From the IMG/VR virus record IMGVR_UViG_3300010430_000022, positions 1 to 64,000 of that record: DNA of 64,000 nucleotides, one strand, 5' to 3'. This stretch comes from a virus. Below are positions 35,057 through 43,890 of this stretch, in pieces. The position numbers were made by a program, and so were the translations under genes. The notes beneath the pieces were generated by a model that made no database searches, had not been told where the DNA came from, and was given only the letters and a program-made list of their open reading frames with translations. How positions within the stretch are numbered: position 1 is the first letter of the stretch; the number at the start of each line of letters is the position of its first letter.

Positions 35057-36745
35057 GTGTATCAAGCACATACGCTACTGATCCTCGAAGACCTACTTGG
35101 GTCTCGGACCTTTCGTCGACTCATCGAGGGCAAAGACCCTGCGCCTGATCCCGAGCGCCAGTCGCGCCCGGTCATTCCTCCACATCTCCGCACGAGCCAT
35201 GAGGAGGACACGCACCCAGCGATGAAGCTGCCGGGCCACAAGTTCCCTCAAGCAGTGCATGACGTCGCGCACTCCATCAAGAAGGCTGGTGGACGCGCGA
35301 TGATGGTCGGCGGCTACGTCCGCGATACGCTGGAGAAGCATTTCCATGGAGGGGACGAGCCCTCCAAGGACTACGACATGGAAGTCCATGGGATGCACCC
35401 AGATCACCTGGATAAGCACTTGGACTCCATCGGACGAGTGGACAGAGTCGGCAAGGCTTTCGGGGTGATGAAGCTCACACACAAGAAGCACGACTTTGAC
35501 ATCTCGATCCCCCGCCGAGACAACAAGGTCGGTAAGGGGCACAAGGGCTTCATGCCCGAGCCTGATCCGCACATGACCATTGGCGAGGCTGGTCATCGTC
35601 GGGACTTCACCATGAACTCGGTGGCGATGGACCCACACACTGGGCATGTCTACGACCCGCACCACGGCATCAAGGACATCAAGAGTCGGACGCTACGGGC
35701 TACAGACCCCAAAGCGTTTGCTGAGGATCCTCTGCGTATTCTGCGTGGCGCTCAGTTTGCCGCCCGCAAGAAGATGACGGTTCACCCACACACCATGAAG
35801 CTGATGCAGAACGCCGGGCACGAGCTAAAGGATCTGCCTCGTGAGCGTGTTGGTGTCGAGTGGAAGAAGCTTCTCATGAAGGGCAAGCACCCTGAGCACG
35901 GCCTAAAGGTCTTGCACGACTCGGGTGCGCTGAAGCATCTTCACCCTGAGCTTCATGCACTGACAGACCACCAACACGATCCGCACGATCACACGAAGGG
36001 CACTTCGTTTGAGCACACAGGTCGGGCACTGAGCCATGTTGTGCATGCGACTAAGGGGCTGCCCGATGACTCTCGCGAATCGATCCACCACGCCACGCTG
36101 ATGCATAACGTAGGGCGACCGGCAGGTACGGATGACCACGCTTCGGCTGGCTCAGCTATCTCTCGTTCTACTGGCAAGAGCCAGTTTGATCTGGAGAAGA
36201 ACGTCGCCACCAAGACTCATAAGCTCGTAGGCGAGCACGGTGCTCCTCACGAGATTCACGAGGCACACAAGCGCGGCGAGAACACAGACGCGCACATTCG
36301 CCATCTCGCTCACCGCCTAGGACCGTCGAAGCCAACGGCCCACGACGGCTCGTCTATTGGTGATCTTCTACACGTCGCTCACGCGTCACATGTGGCAGAT
36401 GGTAGTGGTGACCCTCACCACGCTGGTGACTTCTTGCGCAAGCGTGCCAAGGCACTTGGGGTTCACGACGGGCCTCAAGAGCGGCTTGTTACCGGCAAGC
36501 ACCTGAAGGCAGATGGTGTCAAAGGCGGACGTCGTATGGGAAGAGCCTTGGACCACGCCCACCAGAGGCAGTTGGATGGTGATGTCACTACTCACGAGGA
36601 GGCGAAGAAGGCTGCACTCGATCACCTCGCACACCTCGAACGTGAAGAGGGGCCTGAACAAGGGAAGAAGCAGAAGGTCAATCGTCGTAAGAAGCCTCCA
36701 TTGGCGGAGAACTACTCGCTCTACGCACGCGTCTTTAGTGCTTAG
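35057..36745 (+). CDS. CCA-adding enzyme / poly(A) polymerase homologue with targeting motif
   Basis: A 562-residue protein. Its class II nucleotidyltransferase head has GGYVRD at residues 85-90, the metal-binding D105-Y-D107, HDFDIS at ~145-150, RRDFTMNSVAMD at 181-192 and EDPLRILRGAQFAAR at 223-237, all landmarks of tRNA CCA-adding enzymes. A downstream HD-like region is degenerate (LMHNVGRP where HD enzymes have H-D). The N-terminal ~55 residues are extra and start MYQAHTLLILED and RLIEG, matching the candidate capsid-targeting motif. The predicted reaction is CTP/ATP addition to tRNA 3' ends; virion packaging is inferred. The C-terminus is His/Lys-rich and ends YARVFSA. Confidence 0.8.
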   Translation: MYQAHTLLILEDLLGSRTFRRLIEGKDPAPDPERQSRPVIPPHLRTSHEEDTHPAMKLPGHKFPQAVHDVAHSIKKAGGRAMMVGGYVRDTLEKHFHGGDEPSKDYDMEVHGMHPDHLDKHLDSIGRVDRVGKAFGVMKLTHKKHDFDISIPRRDNKVGKGHKGFMPEPDPHMTIGEAGHRRDFTMNSVAMDPHTGHVYDPHHGIKDIKSRTLRATDPKAFAEDPLRILRGAQFAARKKMTVHPHTMKLMQNAGHELKDLPRERVGVEWKKLLMKGKHPEHGLKVLHDSGALKHLHPELHALTDHQHDPHDHTKGTSFEHTGRALSHVVHATKGLPDDSRESIHHATLMHNVGRPAGTDDHASAGSAISRSTGKSQFDLEKNVATKTHKLVGEHGAPHEIHEAHKRGENTDAHIRHLAHRLGPSKPTAHDGSSIGDLLHVAHASHVADGSGDPHHAGDFLRKRAKALGVHDGPQERLVTGKHLKADGVKGGRRMGRALDHAHQRQLDGDVTTHEEAKKAALDHLAHLEREEGPEQGKKQKVNRRKKPPLAENYSLYARVFSA

Positions 36746-36781
36746 ACGGAGGCGCTCTGCACTTGATGTACGCCTCGGCAA

Positions 36782-36827
36782 CCTCGTGGTAAGTTGTAGG
36801 GTAACCACGGGGAGATCGCGCTATGAT
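36782..36827 (+). promoter_or_regulatory. Hairpin and -10-like element before the 36935 gene
   Basis: The 189-base gap 36746-36934 holds a 9-base stem (CCTCGTGGT / ACCACGGGG with one G-T pair, 36782-36812). TATGAT at 36822-36827 lies inside a smaller GCGC...GCGC stem. No -35 is seen at 16-18 bases. The rest of the gap has only a purine-rich stretch. Confidence 0.3.
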
Positions 36828-36934
36828 GCGCCCGTAAGCCTAGCCTTGTTGATTCTGGTCCCACCGAAGGGAGGTGCGGAGGAAACGGCGGCTTGCGGAG
36901 GTCGTCGTTTCTTTCGTTCTCGTAAGGTCCCCTC

Positions 36935-37606
36935 ATGAGCCATATCCCTAGCCTGCACGACCGGATCTTTGAGGGATTCTCCGACGACGTCAAGCACGCA
37001 CTGGCCGTCGGAATGCAGACACCCGAACGATTCGGTGGTCCACCCGAGAAGCCCAAGGAGCGTAAGAAGCCCAAGCCGACTCTGAAGAAGCCGACTCTGA
37101 AGAAGCGGCTCAAGAGGTTTGCTACGGACGCCGGCCGAGTCATGTTCCCTCGCAGCGAGGACGTGACCCTCTTCGACCAAGTTTTCACGGAGTCCGACAA
37201 GAAAAAGCTAGGTTTCGTAGGAAGCGTCAAGAAGATCGCCAAGGACGCCCACGAGTATGCGGATGTTTCAGATCCCACACACCCTTGGAATAAGATCCTC
37301 GTCACAGCGAAGAAGTGGTCTGACCAGGGCGGCGCGCTCGCCGGGAAAGATCAGGCGAAACCTCAAGCCAAACTTGAGAAAAAGGCTGGGTGGGGGTCTG
37401 AAGCCCTGAAACGTAAGAGTTCTTCGAAGGACAAGAAAAGCTCTAAATCAAAACACCCCATGAAGGTGCTCAGGAAGAGCATGCGGGATGCTCAACGCGA
37501 CCGCGACCGCGTCAGCCGTGGGGCTCAGGCGCCTCAGGGTGTTGGTCGCTCGAACCTAGGGGCCCCCGCAAAGACCACCTCGAAGCAACCTTCTGCCAAG
37601 AGGTAG
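36935..37606 (+). CDS. Basic putative internal head protein
   Basis: A 223-residue, very Lys-rich protein. It starts MSHIPSLHDRIFEGF, giving an I-F-E site at residue 13, and has VTLFDQVFTESDKKK near residue 80, like FDRVFTEGVKK in the 34212 protein. A Pro/Lys block (EKPKERKKPKPTLKKPTLKK) lies between. Composition fits a DNA-binding or condensing protein. No known family. Confidence 0.6.
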   Translation: MSHIPSLHDRIFEGFSDDVKHALAVGMQTPERFGGPPEKPKERKKPKPTLKKPTLKKRLKRFATDAGRVMFPRSEDVTLFDQVFTESDKKKLGFVGSVKKIAKDAHEYADVSDPTHPWNKILVTAKKWSDQGGALAGKDQAKPQAKLEKKAGWGSEALKRKSSSKDKKSSKSKHPMKVLRKSMRDAQRDRDRVSRGAQAPQGVGRSNLGAPAKTTSKQPSAKR

Positions 37607-37694
37607 CGGATCTTATTCCGATACCCCATAATCCACTTACTTTGGTGGCACTACTACTGATCCAATTCGGGTTCGTAACCTCTTTCCTCGCATG

Positions 37695-37700
37695 TAGAAT
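37695..37700 (+). promoter_or_regulatory. -10-like TAGAAT
   Basis: TAGAAT lies 32 bases before the ATG at 37733, in a 126-base gap. The hexamer 17 bases upstream (TTCGTA in the palindrome GGTTCGTAACC) is a poor -35. It fits a recurrent TA(A/G)A(A/C)T pattern seen in other gaps of this window. Confidence 0.35.
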
Positions 37701-37732
37701 GAGGTAACCATCCGACTCGGCGGAGAGACCTC

Positions 37733-38101
37733 ATGGCGACAGGCAGCAAAACAGTCAAGTTTCAGGGCAGCTTCTCGGTGCATGACGCATCGAACGTCGC
37801 CTCTCCCAACAAGCCGATCAAGGATCTCACGCTCACCGTGGCGCAGGTTCAGTCGTCGGACCCGATGTGCATCGCTGGTGCTTCGGTGGACTTCCAAGTT
37901 CCGTTCGGTGCGATCACCGGCGCAAAGCGGATCTACATCAAGACTGACCAGTCGGTCACGATTAAGTTCAACCAGGACACTGATCTCGGGTTCTCCTGGA
38001 AGGGCGAAGGTGTGGTTCCTTCTGAGGACGGGATCACTGCGCTCTACATCACTACAGGTCCGAACGACACCAACGTCGAGATCGTTATCGCAGGAGACTA
38101 G
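37733..38101 (+). CDS. Small beta-rich virion-like protein
   Basis: A 122-residue protein with RBS GGAGAGA. The sequence alternates hydrophobic and polar residues as in a beta-sandwich (KRIYIKTDQSVTIKFNQD, ALYITTGPNDTNVEIVIAGD). No family recognised. It lies two bases upstream of another small beta-rich gene and behind a candidate promoter. Size and fold type would suit a head decoration or tail accessory protein, but this is a guess. Confidence 0.6.
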   Translation: MATGSKTVKFQGSFSVHDASNVASPNKPIKDLTLTVAQVQSSDPMCIAGASVDFQVPFGAITGAKRIYIKTDQSVTIKFNQDTDLGFSWKGEGVVPSEDGITALYITTGPNDTNVEIVIAGD

Positions 38102-38103
38102 CC

Positions 38104-38469
38104 ATGGGCCCCACTCTCTACGTTGAACGCGAAACTATGCCCTCCGTCATTCCTGGCGAAGAGGTCATGGTCATTGCACGCAACAAGGGGTCGGAGAACG
38201 CGACGCCCAAGTTCTACATTGTGGGGCTGGCTCCTGGAACGACCTATGAGACGCGCACCGGTCAGGGTCCCATGGTCGACACGTTCCCGGCGACGCCCGG
38301 TTCGACCCTTGGTCGTGGTCAACGCCAGCACGTCGATTTTGGCGCGGCTGTCGCCGCCGATCACAACATCTACGTGCTGCGCTGCCTCACCGGGCGCCTT
38401 GCGGTGACCGTCGTGTCGCCGCATGAGGTTCAGATGCAGTTCCGCACCAGGGGGCGTGCAAGCGCATGA
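38104..38469 (+). CDS. Small beta-rich protein, paralogous C-terminus with 38466
   Basis: A 121-residue protein. Its end (LRCLTGRLAVTVVSPHEVQM) resembles the end of the next protein (LTLFSGRLAVDLRSPVECRT), so the two share a C-terminal beta unit and probably an assembly site. The first 90 residues are beta-rich. It overlaps the next start by four bases (ATGA). Function unknown. Confidence 0.58.
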   Translation: MGPTLYVERETMPSVIPGEEVMVIARNKGSENATPKFYIVGLAPGTTYETRTGQGPMVDTFPATPGSTLGRGQRQHVDFGAAVAADHNIYVLRCLTGRLAVTVVSPHEVQMQFRTRGRASA

Positions 38470-39149
38470 CCGACCACCTTCATCCTCAGCGTGAGACCTA
38501 CCCGCTCGTCAACACAGACGACACGTTGGTCGCTGTATTCCGGCACCACATCGTGCCGGGCTCTCCGCCGGTTCTCTTTATGGAGGGCCTTGCGGCAACC
38601 GAAGCGCTCGTGAAGTGCAGTCGAACCCTCGACGACCGCTCTGGTCTTGTCGTGGTCGACTTCAGCAACGGTGCGCTCGCTACCATCACGATCATCGTGG
38701 ACGGTGGGGCGCCGACGGTGCTCACCGAGGGCACGGAATTCGACGCTGTGATCTCTAACGAGGAGACGGCCCTTCAGATCGCAGCCGCAATCAACACGGC
38801 GGCTGTCGGATTGACCGCCACCACCGAGACGGGTTCGCCGAACGTCTACATCACCCCAGACGCAAGCATCCGGACTTGGAGCGCTACCTCCAGCGACGCT
38901 ACGGCGTGGACCGAGTCCATCCTAGCTACACCAGGCACGTTGATCTCGGTAGGGCGCCAGGAGCGCACTGAGTTGGAGCTTCCCACTGGGACATCTGACG
39001 GCACCTTCCAGGTCGCGTTCCTTACGCTCTTCTCGGGCAGGCTCGCAGTGGACCTGCGCTCGCCCGTCGAGTGCCGCACTTACTTCCGCCAGCCGGCAAC
39101 GCTGAGCGGCAACACTGGTCACCCTGGCGGGTGGCCTACCACTCCGTAG
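38466..39149 (+). CDS. Beta-rich virion-like protein
   Basis: A 227-residue protein. Residues ~60-140 (VVVDFSNGALATITIIVDGG, ETALQIAAAINTAAVGLTAT) resemble the repeated units found in phage tail and capsid accessory proteins that bind through Ala-rich helices. The C-terminal unit matches the 38104 protein, and a Gly/Pro tail follows. Function unknown; virion location inferred from the neighbourhood. Confidence 0.58.
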   Translation: MTDHLHPQRETYPLVNTDDTLVAVFRHHIVPGSPPVLFMEGLAATEALVKCSRTLDDRSGLVVVDFSNGALATITIIVDGGAPTVLTEGTEFDAVISNEETALQIAAAINTAAVGLTATTETGSPNVYITPDASIRTWSATSSDATAWTESILATPGTLISVGRQERTELELPTGTSDGTFQVAFLTLFSGRLAVDLRSPVECRTYFRQPATLSGNTGHPGGWPTTP

Positions 39150-39164
39150 GTCTAGGGGAACGGC

Positions 39165-39998
39165 GTGACAATGGCGACTGAGTTTCAAACGTGGAAGAAG
39201 GCTGTAGAGATCCCTACGGATCGTCTCGTCTTCACTGACTGGAACTGTAACGAGATGAGCCAGGAGAAGCTGGCTCATCTCCAAGCAGAGATCGAGAACG
39301 ATGAGGATCCAGAGGATCCTCATTTCGACGAGCCACTTCAGGTGATTCCGATTGCGGAGTCCGAAGGAAAGTTCCTCGTCGTAGGTGGTGAGCACCGCAC
39401 CAAGATCGCTCGCTCGCTAGAGATGCCAGCAGTCCCATGCGTGATCCGCAACGATCTGTCGAAGATGTCCAGGAAGGATCTGATCCTCTGGTCGGTTCGT
39501 CGCAACAACCTTCGTGGTCGAATCAACGCAACCAAGTATGCCGAGATGGAAGCCGAACTGGTTAACCACCACGGCATGACCTCTGAGGCAGCGCGGCGGT
39601 CCATGCTGATCGACGGTGACCTGGCCAAGGCGCTTCGGGCGACTCTGGCAGTCCGGGCGAACGAGAACAACGAGTCAGACGATGGGCACGACGGTAAGCG
39701 CCAGTTCGGCGACGACGTGGCAGACGCTCGTGAGGATCGACGCTCCAAGGAGGAGCTTCTCTCGGCGCTCAAGATGGCCGAGCAGGACGTGCTCCTCGAC
39801 TCTGCCGATACCGTCAAGCATGGCTACCTGTTCTTCGCTCAGGGCAAGAACGGTCAGATGCATCTGGTCGTCGACGAATCCCTGGAGCTACACGCACTCA
39901 TCAAGCAGATGGTTTCCACCTGCAAAGGCAATGACGCGAAGGTCGACGACTTCTTGACCAACGCGATTAGCGCTCAACTGACCTCGGAGACAAAGTGA
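39165..39998 (+). CDS. ParB/Srx-fold protein
   Basis: A 277-residue protein starting at GTG 39165 or ATG 39171 behind AGGGGA. The ParB-like core includes EPLQVIPIAESEGKFLVVGG followed by the hallmark GGEHRTKIARSL near residues 74-85 and a helix-turn-helix-like segment (GRINATKYAEMEAELVNHHG). ParB-fold domains in phages can be nucleases, DNA binders or CTP-dependent switches. No ParA partner is nearby, so plasmid-type partition is not implied. The C-terminus is helical and acidic. Confidence 0.78.
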   Translation: MTMATEFQTWKKAVEIPTDRLVFTDWNCNEMSQEKLAHLQAEIENDEDPEDPHFDEPLQVIPIAESEGKFLVVGGEHRTKIARSLEMPAVPCVIRNDLSKMSRKDLILWSVRRNNLRGRINATKYAEMEAELVNHHGMTSEAARRSMLIDGDLAKALRATLAVRANENNESDDGHDGKRQFGDDVADAREDRRSKEELLSALKMAEQDVLLDSADTVKHGYLFFAQGKNGQMHLVVDESLELHALIKQMVSTCKGNDAKVDDFLTNAISAQLTSETK

Positions 39999-42900
39999 TG
40001 CAGGCACAGATGAACAGAACCCGTGCTACTCACAGCCGCCCCTCGATGAACATGTGGGAGTGGTTCGACATGTGGGCCCTCTATGAGGAGGTCACGCGTC
40101 GCTTCGGTTCGAGGAACCTGTTCGAGGATGAGGACGAGGAGGATTACTCGGACGAGGAGAAAGCGAAGCATCACGACTTCTACGTGAAGCACTTCAATGA
40201 GGTGCTCCACAACCACAACAGGATGTCTGCCAAGGACAGCAAGGATCGCTTGGCGCAGGTTGGTCAGTGGGCGTCGGAGCCATCGTCGAAGGTCGACATC
40301 AGGGCCGGACTGCGTCCACGACAAGGACGAACCGAGCGGGGCAGGGTCGTCCCTGTGGGCAAGGACCCAGTAACCAAGAAGAAGCAATTCGTGAGCAGCG
40401 AAGCACCTGGCTTCGGCGAGAAGGCTCGCGACTTTCGTAAGCGTCGGAGCGAGTGGCACAAGGGTCTTCGCGCTGATGGTCACGATCTGAAGTCTGCTCA
40501 CTCGGCCGCCCAGATCGTGACCGCAGTGAGCGGTAGTAAGCACGGTCACATTCTGCTCAGGGCCGCGAAGTCTCTCGCAGGCGACCCGCACAAGTCACCT
40601 GAGCGTCACAGAGGCATTTCGAGCACGACGGCTAAGAGCGTGCCTGGTGGTGGCAAGACCTCGCCTGATGAAGATAAGCACTTCATCGGTGCCACGCTGA
40701 TGACGCGCCACGGAGAAGCGCAGTCGGCGCACACCAACGAAGAGACCAAGCGGCTCCACGCTCGGCTCAAGGCACGTCGCGATCACGCTGCTTCGAAGGT
40801 CGAACCACTGGAGCCACGCGGAGAGGAAGAAAGCGAAGAAGCCTGGGGGAAGCGTGCTAGCGCCCACGACTCCAAGGTCAATAAGGCTGAAAGTGATATC
40901 GAATCAAACGATAAGCACGGCTATGCCTCTATCTCGACCGATACGAATCACACAGAAGACCAGGTGAAGGCGCACCGCCAGCGCATCTACGGTAAGCGCG
41001 CTGGAGCACACCTCTCGCCGATTCGCGACCTGGCTAGACAGGCTATGGCTCACATCGAGCCTAAGAAGGACAAGGACGGGAACATCACTGGCCCCGGCGG
41101 CAAGCTGAGTCATGAGTGGGTTGCACGAGCAGCGAAGCAACTTGCGATTCAGCGTCGTAGCTCTCACGAGACAAGCAAGAAGGCGGACTCTTTCAGGAAG
41201 GCCGTCGACACCGGTCATCGTTTGGGCGGAGATGACGAAGACCAGGCGAAGGGGATGGCAGGGATCTCTCAGTCCTCCGGCAAGCTTGCCACTCGCGTGA
41301 AGACAGGTGAAACGGTCAATCCCAAGTGGCACCACCCTGCCTCAAAACGAGCCAAGGATACTGGCATCACCATGCGGGGGCGCGATGGTAGCCCGAGTGC
41401 CGAAGCGCACGAAGCAGCTAACAAGGCTCTAGGAGTAACAAGAAAGAGAGCAAGCATCGATATTGGAACGGCGATCAAGACGCTTACCGACAAGGGCCAC
41501 GACCCCAAGTCGATTGCCCGGTTGCTCCAACACCCACACGGACAAGTGATGCGGAGGCTGGCCGGCTTCTCACCTACTGGTGCCGAGAGAGGCGGCGGCG
41601 CGTCAGGCAAACGTGCTGGTGCGCGAGAGAAGCGCGATCAACAACCCGTCAAGTCTGCGATGCGCGCAGAGCGCGAGGCCAAGATCGCCAAGGGCAAGTC
41701 TCCTACTGAGGCCGTCAAGGCCGACCTTCACCGTCTCTATCCGAAGCGAGACGAGGTTGGAGAGGGGCAAGACGACGAGAATCCGACAGGATCCTTCGCA
41801 GGCCGCATCCACAAGATGTATCACGGCGAAAAGGACGCAAAGGGAAACTGGATCTCCCAGCCGATGCCTCACAAGAAGGATGTGCAGGCCGATGAGGAGC
41901 AGCCAGACAAGCTAGGCGTACGCATTACACCTGGCACGGCACGCGCTGGCTTCACCGCTGGCAGAAACATTTCAGGTGCGAGTCCTCTCGAACACCCTGG
42001 CAAGTTCGACGAAGAGGCCGCTCACAAGCAGCACGACGGAGACGAGAAGAAGATCGAGCACGCTCGTCGATCTCACGAGACGCGCCTGGACCGTTTCCAC
42101 GACAGGATGGCAGACAACCACGACGGTGTTCACAAGGCCATGGATAAGATCCTCGCGAACGTGAAGGATCGAAACCACCACCTGACTGTTCAGCATCGTG
42201 AACATCACGACGCACTCAAGCTCGCCAAAAACACAAACAACGAAAGGGATGTAGAGGAGCTAACGGCTCATGGCAAGAAGATGAACATCATGGATGACAT
42301 CATCGATCACCACATGAACCACGCTCAGCACGATCCTGACGTGAAGAAGGCTTTGGGCGGCTCTCTCGCTCGTGTTCGCTCAGGACTCACCAACATCCAG
42401 GCTCGTCTGCGAAAGCATGGTGAGCACTCTATGGCGGCTCGAATCCTTCGTGGGGGCGCATCGCAGAAGGCTCGTGGTGGTGAAGAGCGCGGTAAAGGTC
42501 GCCCAGGTGACCCACTTTCGCGTCAGCGCGTTCGCGTTCCCGGCAGCGAGTCTGGTGCCGGTGGTGACATCGAGTCTCCAACAAAGCACAAGCCTGAGCA
42601 GTACATCGAGCCGACTACACAAACCAGAAAGGTCAAAATGCGCACAGCGCGCGGCGAGCCTGCTGGTACCGCAAACAGGCCCGTGCCTTCCGTGGCGACG
42701 CGAATCCTCGACAAGAGAGCGCAGGCCGCTCGCACCGCCAGCGCTATGGCGAAGCATGCTGCGTCGAAGGCTGCTAAGGAAGCCGCGAAGAGTCGTGAGG
42801 ACGCCCAGGAGCGGGCAACTATGCAGCGACCTGGTGGCGCAGGTGGCCCAATTGGACCAAAGCCGATTCCTGGCGCCGATAAAGAGGCGGAGAGGCGACG

Positions 42901-43414
42901 AGCGCGCGGCGACGCTGCTATGGCGGCCAAGAAGTCTCTCGCTGATAAGGTTGCTGCTGCACCGTCTTCGAAGACGGGCAAAGTGGGAACACCAGAGACA
43001 AGCTCAACGAGTCCTGCAACCCAGGCTCGATACCGCACCTACCCTTCAAAGTCGACCCCAACAAGTCGCGCTCAGATCACACCAACAACCAGTGATTCAC
43101 CTCGGATTCAGGCGCCCTCCAGGCCGGAACCCGGAACACCAGGTGGTCGTAGGCCCGAGGGCGAGAAGAAGCTGGTTCGCGCCCGCCCAACGGGCAGAAA
43201 GGGCGAGTTCTACGTACAGCCCGCCTCGTCGCCGCGCAGCGCGCCTGGGCGTCTCGCTCGAAGGAAGAAAAAGAAGGAGAAGACTGAGGGAGAGAAGAAG
43301 ATGGACGCGCTCTTCAGGAAGCCTGACAACAGGGAAGAGTCTCTCTTCGTTCGTACGCGCCTCGTTATCAACGAGTCATCGTCGCTCCTCAATCGGACCC
43401 CTCTCTCCGTTTAG
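39998..43414 (+). CDS. Very large basic virion-like protein
   Basis: An 1138-residue protein; I prefer ATG 39998 (RBS GGAGA) over an in-frame GTG at 39995. It is Lys/Arg/Glu/His-rich and probably mostly disordered with helices. Near the N-terminus are MWALYEE and NLFED, L-x-E sites like those of the targeting motif. The C-terminus has ESLFVRTRLVINES followed by LNRTPLSV, echoing the RTPL part of the motif. No enzyme domain was recognised. A protease-processed inner-head or injected protein is plausible (inference). Confidence 0.62.
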   Translation: MQAQMNRTRATHSRPSMNMWEWFDMWALYEEVTRRFGSRNLFEDEDEEDYSDEEKAKHHDFYVKHFNEVLHNHNRMSAKDSKDRLAQVGQWASEPSSKVDIRAGLRPRQGRTERGRVVPVGKDPVTKKKQFVSSEAPGFGEKARDFRKRRSEWHKGLRADGHDLKSAHSAAQIVTAVSGSKHGHILLRAAKSLAGDPHKSPERHRGISSTTAKSVPGGGKTSPDEDKHFIGATLMTRHGEAQSAHTNEETKRLHARLKARRDHAASKVEPLEPRGEEESEEAWGKRASAHDSKVNKAESDIESNDKHGYASISTDTNHTEDQVKAHRQRIYGKRAGAHLSPIRDLARQAMAHIEPKKDKDGNITGPGGKLSHEWVARAAKQLAIQRRSSHETSKKADSFRKAVDTGHRLGGDDEDQAKGMAGISQSSGKLATRVKTGETVNPKWHHPASKRAKDTGITMRGRDGSPSAEAHEAANKALGVTRKRASIDIGTAIKTLTDKGHDPKSIARLLQHPHGQVMRRLAGFSPTGAERGGGASGKRAGAREKRDQQPVKSAMRAEREAKIAKGKSPTEAVKADLHRLYPKRDEVGEGQDDENPTGSFAGRIHKMYHGEKDAKGNWISQPMPHKKDVQADEEQPDKLGVRITPGTARAGFTAGRNISGASPLEHPGKFDEEAAHKQHDGDEKKIEHARRSHETRLDRFHDRMADNHDGVHKAMDKILANVKDRNHHLTVQHREHHDALKLAKNTNNERDVEELTAHGKKMNIMDDIIDHHMNHAQHDPDVKKALGGSLARVRSGLTNIQARLRKHGEHSMAARILRGGASQKARGGEERGKGRPGDPLSRQRVRVPGSESGAGGDIESPTKHKPEQYIEPTTQTRKVKMRTARGEPAGTANRPVPSVATRILDKRAQAARTASAMAKHAASKAAKEAAKSREDAQERATMQRPGGAGGPIGPKPIPGADKEAERRRARGDAAMAAKKSLADKVAAAPSSKTGKVGTPETSSTSPATQARYRTYPSKSTPTSRAQITPTTSDSPRIQAPSRPEPGTPGGRRPEGEKKLVRARPTGRKGEFYVQPASSPRSAPGRLARRKKKKEKTEGEKKMDALFRKPDNREESLFVRTRLVINESSSLLNRTPLSV

Positions 43415-43423
43415 GAGCGAACT

Positions 43424-43801
43424 ATGGGCTATCTGACCGATAACATTCCGCTTGGAGAGAACTCTGCGTTCTGCCAAGACCTGTATGTCTATCGGATCAT
43501 CGTTCAGCCTGGCTCACTCTCTGACTCTGCGCTTTCATCCATCGTCAAAGACGAGATTCCTGACGTTGAGGAATGGCAATACTCTGGGCGACGTCGTTGT
43601 CCAATTGTTCCCAACCGAGGCAAGGCTAAGGGTATCCGGCGGGTGATCCATCCGGCTGGTTACGCACAGAACTCGCGCCGTGTTCGACCTTTCACTGAAG
43701 AGGTGACATACGCATTTCACACGAACGACCAGCGAAGTCAGATCGCTGCTCGTTTCGACGTGGAGCGCATCAGCTATAGGCTCGAAGATGAGCCGTCCTA
43801 A
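43424..43801 (+). CDS. Small protein of unknown function
   Basis: A 125-residue protein nine bases after the large basic gene, RBS AGGAGCG. It has a mixed alpha/beta look with a basic middle (YSGRRRCPIVPNRGKAKGIR) and an acidic end (ISYRLEDEPS). No family recognised. Probably co-transcribed with the upstream gene. Confidence 0.55.
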   Translation: MGYLTDNIPLGENSAFCQDLYVYRIIVQPGSLSDSALSSIVKDEIPDVEEWQYSGRRRCPIVPNRGKAKGIRRVIHPAGYAQNSRRVRPFTEEVTYAFHTNDQRSQIAARFDVERISYRLEDEPS

Positions 43802-43837
43802 CCAGTGAGCTTGCTGTGATTCCATCACGGTTTGGCG

Positions 43838-43876
43838 TAAACTAGCTAGGATCAAGAGATTTGAGCCTTTAGGCTC
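43838..43876 (+). promoter_or_regulatory. -10-like TAAACT and small hairpin
   Basis: TAAACT at 43838-43843 lies 47 bases before the ATG at 43891. It is followed by a 5-base stem GAGCC-TTTA-GGCTC (43863-43876), which would fall in the 5' leader. A short GTGAT/ATCAC inverted repeat lies just upstream. No -35 at normal spacing. Confidence 0.35.
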
Positions 43877-43890
43877 TTGGGAGCAAAATC

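Noticed and set aside
39165-39998. Plasmid-type ParB partition gene
   Set aside because: The GGEHR fold is ParB-like, but there is no ParA and no parS-like repeat nearby, so only the fold is reported.
42372-43436. Alternative + frame (354 codons) inside the large basic gene
   Set aside because: Composition of a frame-shifted Lys/Arg-rich sequence; no RBS at a sensible place and no similarity.
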